In this document: in pieces, positions 40,714-45,873 of the stretch
Layout of the letters: each line of letters begins with the position of its first letter
Position numbering within the stretch: the first letter of the stretch is position 1
DNA from: Erwinia sp. OLFS4
Lineage (GTDB): Bacteria > Pseudomonadota > Gammaproteobacteria > Enterobacterales > Enterobacteriaceae
NCBI RefSeq assembly: GCF_002752165.1
Contig: NZ_MOMB01000063.1
Coordinates: forward strand, 1 to 45,873
Length of the DNA: 45,873 nt
Reading direction: 5' to 3'
Program-made: the position numbers and the translations under genes
The notes under the pieces: generated by a model
What the model saw: only the letters and a program-made list of their open reading frames with translations
Database searches by the model: none
What the model was told of the DNA's origin: nothing

Positions 40714-42096
40714 CCCGTTTAGTGCCGCGACACGATAAGCTTCTGCCATTGTCGGATAATTAAAGGTGGTATTTACGAAGTATTCGATCGTATTACCGCC
40801 ATTTTTTTGTTCCATAATCGCCTGACCGATATGAATAATTTCGGCTGCGCGTTCACCAAAACAATGAATGCCAAGAATTTCTTTGGTTTCACGGTGAAAA
40901 AGGATTTTCAGGCTACCAATATTCATCCCGACAATTTGCGCGCGTGCCAGATGCTTAAACTGCGCGCGTCCCACTTCGTAAGGCACTTTCATCGCTGTCA
41001 GCTGCTGTTCTGTTTTTCCCACCGAACTGATTTCAGGAATGGTATAAATTCCTGTCGGAATATCTTCAATCAGATGGGCGGTGGCTTCTCCTTTCAGAAT
41101 GGCCTGTGCGGCAATGCGTCCCTGATCGTAGGCGGCTGAAGCCAGACTTGGGTATCCAATAACGTCACCCACGGCATAAATGTGCGGCTGGGCGGTCTGA
41201 TACATGCTGTTCACTTTTACCAGGCCGCGGCTGTCTGTTTCCAGTCCGACCATCTCCAGGGTCAGGGTATCGGTATTGCCGGTACGGCCGTTGGCGTACA
41301 GCAGGCAGTCGGCTTTGACTTTCTTGCCAGATTTCAGATGAAGAATCACGCCATCTTCCGTGCCTTCAATCTTTTCAAACTCTTCATTGTGACGAATGAC
41401 TACCCCGCTGTTCCAGAAGTGGTAGGAAAGCGAATCTGACATCTCCTGATCAAGAAAAGCCAGCAGCCGGTCACGGGTGTTCACCAGATCGACTTTAACG
41501 TTAAGTCCGCGGAATATTGAGGCATATTCACAGCCAATAACCCCTGCGCCGTAAATAATGACATGACCCGGTTCATGATGCAGGTTGAGGATGGAATCAC
41601 TGTCATAAATACGGGGATGGGTAAAATCAACTTCGTTGGGGTGATAGGGGCGTGAACCACAGGCAATAACAAATTTTTCTGCCGTCAGCCGCTCCTGGGT
41701 GCCATCATGGGCTTCAATTTCAACGGTATTAGCGTCAATGAAATGGGCATCGCCCTGAAACAGTTCGCAACGATTGCGTTCGTAAAAACCCTGGCGCATG
41801 CGGGTCTGCTGACTGATGACGCTCTCGGTATGATTGAGAATATCGGCGAACGAAGAACGTAATAAACGGGAGTGGTCGCTGTAAAGGGGATTCTGGTTAA
41901 ATTCGATAATACGGCTGACTGCGTGACGAAGCGCTTTCGAAGGAATGGTGCCCCAGTGGGTGCAGCCGCCTCCGATGTTGTGATAGCGTTCAATGACTGC
42001 AACGCGGGCGCCGCCTTTAACAAGGCCCATTGCCGCACCCTCGCCGCCAGGTCCGGAACCAATCACAATGACATCATAATCATAAGCGTGTGACAT
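40696..42096 (-). CDS. sthA: Soluble pyridine nucleotide transhydrogenase
   Basis: SthA (UdhA) transfers hydride between NADPH and NAD+, mainly lowering excess NADPH. It is a cytosolic FAD oligomer. The 466 residues equal the E. coli length. The FAD loop is [17 protein letters not shown]. The site that holds the redox disulfide in lipoamide-dehydrogenase relatives reads [17 protein letters not shown], with threonine at the second cysteine, as expected for SthA. The NAD loop is [19 protein letters not shown], and [22 protein letters not shown] binds FAD. Confidence 0.98.
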   Translation of the reverse strand: MSHAYDYDVIVIGSGPGGEGAAMGLVKGGARVAVIERYHNIGGGCTHWGTIPSKALRHAVSRIIEFNQNPLYSDHSRLLRSSFADILNHTESVISQQTRMRQGFYERNRCELFQGDAHFIDANTVEIEAHDGTQERLTAEKFVIACGSRPYHPNEVDFTHPRIYDSDSILNLHHEPGHVIIYGAGVIGCEYASIFRGLNVKVDLVNTRDRLLAFLDQEMSDSLSYHFWNSGVVIRHNEEFEKIEGTEDGVILHLKSGKKVKADCLLYANGRTGNTDTLTLEMVGLETDSRGLVKVNSMYQTAQPHIYAVGDVIGYPSLASAAYDQGRIAAQAILKGEATAHLIEDIPTGIYTIPEISSVGKTEQQLTAMKVPYEVGRAQFKHLARAQIVGMNIGSLKILFHRETKEILGIHCFGERAAEIIHIGQAIMEQKNGGNTIEYFVNTTFNYPTMAEAYRVAALNGLNRLF

Positions 42097-42286
42097 ACCA
42101 GTACATCCTTATATATACAATTCTACAACGTGATTCTAACATCTGGCCGGTAAGTTCCCAATTTTAACCCTTTCCGGCTGTACCGTTTGACAATGCGTGA
42201 TGTTAACAGCCGTTCACAAAGTTTGACCGACCGGATAGCAGGAATTTTGATATAGTGCGGCAATGACAACAAAAACAGGCATAAAC

Positions 42287-42943
42287 ATGGGCATCCGGGC
42301 GCAACAAAAGGAGCGAACGAGGCGTTCACTGATTGAAGCCGCATTCAGCCAGCTGAGTGCGGAACGCAGTTTTGCCAGTTTAAGTCTGCGTGAAGTTGCC
42401 AGGGAAGCGGGGATTGCACCGACATCATTTTATCGTCATTTTCGTGATGTAGATGAATTAGGGTTAACCATGGTGGATGAAAGCGGCCTGATGTTACGTC
42501 AGCTGATGCGCCAGGCGCGTCAGCGGATCGCAAAAGGCGGCAGCATCATCAAAACCTCGGTGGCAACCTTTATGGAATTCATTGGTAATAATCCGAATGC
42601 ATTCCGTCTGTTATTACGTGAACGTTCCGGTACTTCCGCTGCGTTTCGTGCCGCAGTTGCCCGCGAAATCCAGCACTTCATTGCTGAGCTGGCGGATTAT
42701 CTGGAGCTGGAAAACCGGATGCCGCGCAGCTTTATTGAAGCGCAGGCTGAGGCGATGGTTATTATTGTTTTTAACGCTGGGGCGGAAGCACTGGATATTG
42801 ATAGCGTTCAGCGCCGCCGGTTAGAAGATCGTTTAGTGTTACAGCTAAGAATGATTTCCAAAGGTGCCTACTACTGGTATCGCCGCGAGCAGGAAAGGTT
42901 GGCTGTAACCTTGGGTTCGGGTCTCACCCATCAAAAAAGGTAA
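42287..42943 (+). CDS. fabR: FabR, repressor of unsaturated fatty acid synthesis
   Basis: FabR is a TetR-family dimer that represses fabB and fabA when bound to unsaturated acyl chains, tuning membrane fluidity. It has 218 residues. The helix-turn-helix is [24 protein letters not shown] (about 30-53); the ligand domain keeps MDEFIG-like [24 protein letters not shown] and [18 protein letters not shown]. The start at 42287 ([15 protein letters not shown]) is the conserved one; an ATG 24 bases upstream is possible. yijD follows six bases later, as in E. coli. Confidence 0.96.
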   Translation: MGIRAQQKERTRRSLIEAAFSQLSAERSFASLSLREVAREAGIAPTSFYRHFRDVDELGLTMVDESGLMLRQLMRQARQRIAKGGSIIKTSVATFMEFIGNNPNAFRLLLRERSGTSAAFRAAVAREIQHFIAELADYLELENRMPRSFIEAQAEAMVIIVFNAGAEALDIDSVQRRRLEDRLVLQLRMISKGAYYWYRREQERLAVTLGSGLTHQKR

Positions 42944-42949
42944 GGCAAT

Positions 42950-43309
42950 ATGAGTTTAGCACCTGCCCGGGATAAAGGTACGCTGCTGCTGGCGTTTCTT
43001 ACCGGACTTTCTATTAACGGTACTTTTTCGGCTGTATTCAGCCGCTACGTCCCTTTCTCGGTTTTTCCCGTTATTGCGCTGGGCCTTTCTGCCTGGTGTC
43101 TGCATCAGCGCTATCTAAACCGATCGATGCCGGACGGTTTACCATCGCTGGCGGCGGCGTTTTTTCTTCTTGGCATTCTGCTGTATAGCGCTATTGTACG
43201 CGCTGAATATCCTGATATCGGCTCGAACTTTGTGCCGACCATCCTGATGGTGGTTGTGGTGTTCTGGATTGGACTGCGTCTGAAACGTCGTACCCCTTCT
43301 GAGCGTTAA
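42950..43309 (+). CDS. yijD: YijD inner-membrane protein
   Basis: This 119-residue membrane protein of unknown function is conserved next to fabR. Four hydrophobic segments lie at about 12-28, 35-50, 62-80 and 92-108. Conserved stretches are [36 protein letters not shown] and [16 protein letters not shown] at the end of fabR serves as its ribosome binding site, so the two are probably co-translated. Confidence 0.93.
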   Translation: MSLAPARDKGTLLLAFLTGLSINGTFSAVFSRYVPFSVFPVIALGLSAWCLHQRYLNRSMPDGLPSLAAAFFLLGILLYSAIVRAEYPDIGSNFVPTILMVVVVFWIGLRLKRRTPSER

Positions 43310-43345
43310 GGTTTATCTGCGGTGTCGTTGCCGGCACCGTTTTAA

Positions 43346-44449
43346 TCAGCGTTTGCGTTCCAGCAGTACGCCGCATTCCATATGGTGGGTATAAGGAAAC
43401 TGATCGAATAACGCCAGCTGCCTGATTTGATGCGTCTGACTTAGCACTTGTAAATTGTCGCACAGGGTTTGCGGATTACAGGAAATATAAAGAATACGTG
43501 TATAGCCCTGAACCATTTTGACGGTCGCTGCATCCAGCCCGCTTCGCGGTGGGTCGACAAAAATCGTCTCGCAGTCATAACTTTTCAGATCAATACCCTG
43601 TAAACGGTTAAACGTTCGTTCGCCGTTTAGCGCGGCGGTAAACTCTTCTGCCGCCATACGGATAATCTGGACATTATCAATATGATTTGCATCAATATTG
43701 AACCGGGCAGCCGCTACCGAGGGTTTAGCAATTTCGGTAGCCAGTACCCGACGAAAATTTGCCGCCAGCGCCAGAGAAAAGTTGCCGTTTCCGCAGTAAA
43801 GCTCCAGCAAATCGCCACGTGAGTGTTGTGTCACCGCCAGTGCCCATTCCAGCATCCGGATGTTTATTGCTGCATTGGGTTGGGTAAAACTATTCTCTAC
43901 CTGACGATAAATCAGATTACGCCCTGCGACCGGCAGTACTTCATCAACATAATCGTGATCGAGACTGATTTTGGTTTTCGTCGCCCGGCCAATCAACTGT
44001 AGCTGGAAGCCGGCGGCGCGTAATTCGTCACGCAGCGCGATAGCGGCTGCTTGCCACTCGTCATCCAGCTTACGATGATAGAGCAATGAGACTACGATCT
44101 GGTTACTTAATGTTGACAGGTAATCTAACTGGAACAGCTTACGCCGTAGTACGCTATGACGGCGAATGCGGTCAATCAAAAGCGGCATCAGTTGATTAAT
44201 CAGCATACTGGCGGCTGCAAACTGATTGACGCGGATTCTCTGCCCGGTCTGCTGGTCAAAAATAATATGATAGAGATCGTCGCCTTCATGCCAGATCCGA
44301 AACTCAGCCCGCATACGATAATGGCTGACGGGAGAGCGGAACACCGCAATTTCTGGCGGCGTAAATGGCGCCATCAGCGTTTTGAGACGGCTGACTTTTT
44401 CAGCTAGCTGGTGGTCATAGTGCTCGACTGGCAGAGTCTCAGGAGTCAT
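43346..44449 (-). CDS. trmA: tRNA (uracil-5-)-methyltransferase
   Basis: TrmA methylates U54 of tRNA (ribothymidine in the T loop) and U341 of tmRNA with S-adenosylmethionine. It has 367 residues (E. coli 366). [32 protein letters not shown] covers the RNA-binding part. The SAM motif is [32 protein letters not shown], the nucleophilic cysteine in [12 protein letters not shown] (about 324) and the general base in HHMECGVLL (about 359) complete the active site. In E. coli btuB is divergent from it; here that place is empty. Confidence 0.97.
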   Translation of the reverse strand: MTPETLPVEHYDHQLAEKVSRLKTLMAPFTPPEIAVFRSPVSHYRMRAEFRIWHEGDDLYHIIFDQQTGQRIRVNQFAAASMLINQLMPLLIDRIRRHSVLRRKLFQLDYLSTLSNQIVVSLLYHRKLDDEWQAAAIALRDELRAAGFQLQLIGRATKTKISLDHDYVDEVLPVAGRNLIYRQVENSFTQPNAAINIRMLEWALAVTQHSRGDLLELYCGNGNFSLALAANFRRVLATEIAKPSVAAARFNIDANHIDNVQIIRMAAEEFTAALNGERTFNRLQGIDLKSYDCETIFVDPPRSGLDAATVKMVQGYTRILYISCNPQTLCDNLQVLSQTHQIRQLALFDQFPYTHHMECGVLLERKR

Positions 44450-44464
44450 GAAGTTTCCAGGTAA

Positions 44465-44668
44465 TCAATTCAACTGAGCGGGGATTTTAGGGATTCGCTG
44501 GCTGATGTCCAGCCCTGGCGCATAATCAGACAGGCGGGAACCTGGATTTTTGCTGGCGGTCATGGTCATGCTTATTGTGTCGCCGTCAGGTTTGCCAGGC
44601 CGATCTACTGCGGCTATCGTGCGGGTGACCTGAGCGATTTTTTTATAAGTGAAATACCGAGGTTGCAC
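44465..44668 (-). CDS. Doubtful small open frame upstream of trmA
   Basis: A 67-codon frame begins with GTG at 44668, preceded by AAAGGA only three bases away, and ends 15 bp before the trmA start. The product is basic with no signal peptide or membrane segment (it starts [13 protein letters not shown]). I recognise no family. It may be chance in the 293-bp interval between trmA and murI. It is listed because of its position in line with trmA and the purine-rich stretch. Confidence 0.15.
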   Translation of the reverse strand: MQPRYFTYKKIAQVTRTIAAVDRPGKPDGDTISMTMTASKNPGSRLSDYAPGLDISQRIPKIPAQLN

Positions 44669-44742
44669 CTATCCTTTCACCTTTGATCTGACGGTTCGTG
44701 GTAGAATGATTAATCTGTTCGATAAAGATGATGAGACAGCGT

Positions 44743-45609
44743 ATGGCTATCACACTCCCGGAAGAGAGTACTTTGTTGACGGAAGTTACACTTTCTAACC
44801 AACGACCTACCGTACTGGTGTTTGACTCCGGCGTCGGTGGGTTGTCTGTTTATGATGAAATCAGACAGTTGCTGCCCGGTTTGCACTACCTGTATGTTTT
44901 TGACAACGAAGCGTTTCCTTATGGTGAGAAATCCGAAGCGTTTATCGTTGACCGCGTGGTAAAAATTGTTGATGCGGCCACCCGGCGTTACCCGCTGGCA
45001 CTGGTGGTTATTGCCTGTAATTCCGCCAGTACCGTTACCTTACCTGCTTTGCGCCAGCGTTTTTCTTTCCCTGTTGTTGGGGTGGTTCCTGCGATTAAAC
45101 CGGCAGCAAGACTAACGCGTAATGGTGTAGTGGGGCTGCTCGCCACCCGTGGTACGGTAAAACGTCTCTATACGCATGAACTGGTTTCTCGTTTTGCCCA
45201 TGAATGCAGGACCGAAATGCTGGGCTCGGCGGAACTGGTGGAACTGGCTGAAGCCAAGTTACAGGGCAAGGTTGTTCCGCTTGAAGAAATACGCCAGATA
45301 CTGCAGCCGTGGCTGCGGATGTCTGAGCCACCCGATACGGTTGTTCTGGGTTGCACTCATTTTCCTTTGTTAAGCGAGGAGCTGCAGGCAGTGCTGCCTG
45401 AAGGCACGCGGCTGATCGATTCTGGTGCGGCCATCGCGCGACGAACGGCATGGTTACTGGCGAATCAGGCGCCTGATGCCTGTTCAGCGGATGCCAGCCG
45501 GGCATACTGTCTCCGTCTGGATCATCAGGCTGAACAACTTTTACCCGTTTTACAGCGTTATGGCTTCGAAACGCTGGAAAAACTCCCACTTGTGCCGGCG
45601 AATGCGTAA
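44743..45609 (+). CDS. murI: Glutamate racemase
   Basis: MurI converts L-glutamate to D-glutamate for peptidoglycan, by a two-cysteine mechanism. From the ATG at 44743 it has 288 residues (E. coli 285). The catalytic parts are [35 protein letters not shown] (first cysteine), [17 protein letters not shown] and [11 protein letters not shown] (second cysteine). The N-terminal extension of about 20 residues before PTVLVFDSG, typical of enteric MurI, which responds to UDP-MurNAc-alanine, is present. Upstream in-frame ATGs at 44728 and 44731 are alternatives. The rRNA operon follows, as in E. coli. Confidence 0.96.
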   Translation: MAITLPEESTLLTEVTLSNQRPTVLVFDSGVGGLSVYDEIRQLLPGLHYLYVFDNEAFPYGEKSEAFIVDRVVKIVDAATRRYPLALVVIACNSASTVTLPALRQRFSFPVVGVVPAIKPAARLTRNGVVGLLATRGTVKRLYTHELVSRFAHECRTEMLGSAELVELAEAKLQGKVVPLEEIRQILQPWLRMSEPPDTVVLGCTHFPLLSEELQAVLPEGTRLIDSGAAIARRTAWLLANQAPDACSADASRAYCLRLDHQAEQLLPVLQRYGFETLEKLPLVPANA

Positions 45610-45645
45610 AAAAACGGCAGTTAATTATATTTTCGCAATTAGCAC

Positions 45646-45673
45646 TTGTCAGCGCGTCTGAAGTCCCTATAAT
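45646..45673 (+). promoter_or_regulatory. rRNA operon promoter P1
   Basis: TTGTCA at 45646-45651 and TATAAT at 45668-45673 are 16 bp apart. A GC-rich GCGCCTCC discriminator and CACTGACACGG follow, almost identical to E. coli rrnB P1. The A/T-rich stretch just upstream is a plausible UP element. Confidence 0.95.
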
Positions 45674-45766
45674 GCGCCTCCACTGACACGGCATGGCGGT
45701 AACGCAGGCCGGGTTAGCGGGGGATGAAATCGATAGATTTCCCGCGGATGAGACGGGAGAAAATCC

Positions 45767-45794
45767 TTGACTCTTCAGCGGCAAAGCGTAATAT
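45767..45794 (+). promoter_or_regulatory. rRNA operon promoter P2
   Basis: TTGACT at 45767-45772 and TAATAT at 45789-45794, again 16 bp apart, lie 121 bp after P1, as in E. coli rrn operons. Confidence 0.9.
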
Positions 45795-45805
45795 ACGCAA
45801 CCCGC

Positions 45806-45873
45806 GCCACACGAGAAAGTGGCACTGCTCTTTAACAATTTATCAGACAATCTGTGTGGGCACTCGCAGGATA
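45806..45873 (+). promoter_or_regulatory. rRNA leader antitermination sites boxB, boxA, boxC
   Basis: GCCAC-acgagaaa-GTGGC at 45806-45823 is the boxB hairpin. TGCTCTTTAACA at 45826-45837 is boxA, bound by NusB/NusE. TGTGTGGGCACTC from about 45854 is boxC. The 16S gene itself begins beyond the window. Confidence 0.92.

Noticed and set aside
45095..45850. Long minus-strand open frame (251 codons) across murI and the rRNA promoters
   Set aside because: It lies opposite the conserved murI coding sequence and runs through P1, P2 and boxB/boxA. Its product is of unnatural composition and resembles no family.

Overview
The window is a stretch of enterobacterial core chromosome. Nearly every gene has an Escherichia coli homologue, in an order close to the E. 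coli fieF-pfkA-sbp-cdh ... murI-rrn segment. Several details point away from E. coli and towards Erwinia/Pantoea-type (Erwiniaceae) or Serratia/Yersinia-type genomes. A short argG of 404 codons sits inside an argCBGH operon. A fused peroxiredoxin-glutaredoxin gene is divergent from oxyR. emrD lies between fpr and glpX, and a yhjC-yhjD pair lies between cdh and tpiA. The assignment to Erwiniaceae is an inference from gene content, not from a database search.

Layout. At 1-188 the window begins inside an IS1-family element whose end has landed on the first codons of a zinc-ribbon/TM2 membrane protein gene (189-473). About 0.8 kb without any convincing gene follows (474-1298); in E. coli cpxP lies beside fieF. 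From 1299 to 5393 come fieF, pfkA, sbp and cdh. From 5395 to 8279 are yhjD, its yhjC-like LysR regulator and a divergent glutathione S-transferase gene. From 8357 to 16194 are tpiA, yiiQ, yiiR, fpr, emrD, glpX, glpK and glpF: glycerol and triose-phosphate metabolism with a few unrelated genes. From 16636 to 24381 are zapB, rraA, hslU, hslV, ftsN, cytR, priA and rpmE; menA, which E. coli has between rraA and hslU, is missing. From 24578 to 30021 lies the methionine regulon (metJ, metBL, metF) with clear met boxes. ppc follows, then the divergent arginine genes argE / argCBGH (33029-38817). The right end holds the peroxiredoxin-glutaredoxin gene, oxyR, sthA, fabR, yijD, trmA and murI, then the promoters and antitermination leader of an rRNA operon whose 16S gene starts beyond the window. 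btuB, which E. coli has between trmA and murI, is missing.

How the genes work together. glpF/glpK/glpX and tpiA feed glycerol into triose phosphates and back towards fructose-6-phosphate, opposing pfkA, which carries a near-perfect Cra site. MetJ represses metBL and metF through tandem 8-bp boxes. argCBGH and argE share a control region with an ARG box. OxyR probably governs the neighbouring peroxide-reducing gene. ftsN and zapB serve division, hslVU proteolysis, priA replication restart.

No new multi-gene system, CRISPR array, prophage or toxin-antitoxin module is visible. The most unusual points are the IS1 insertion at the start of the TM2 gene, the gene-free stretch after it, the missing menA and btuB, a 13-bp perfect inverted repeat between glpF and zapB, and two long perfect hairpins after metL. 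Gene identities rest on recognition of protein sequences and motifs; starts were adjusted by ribosome binding sites and family length.
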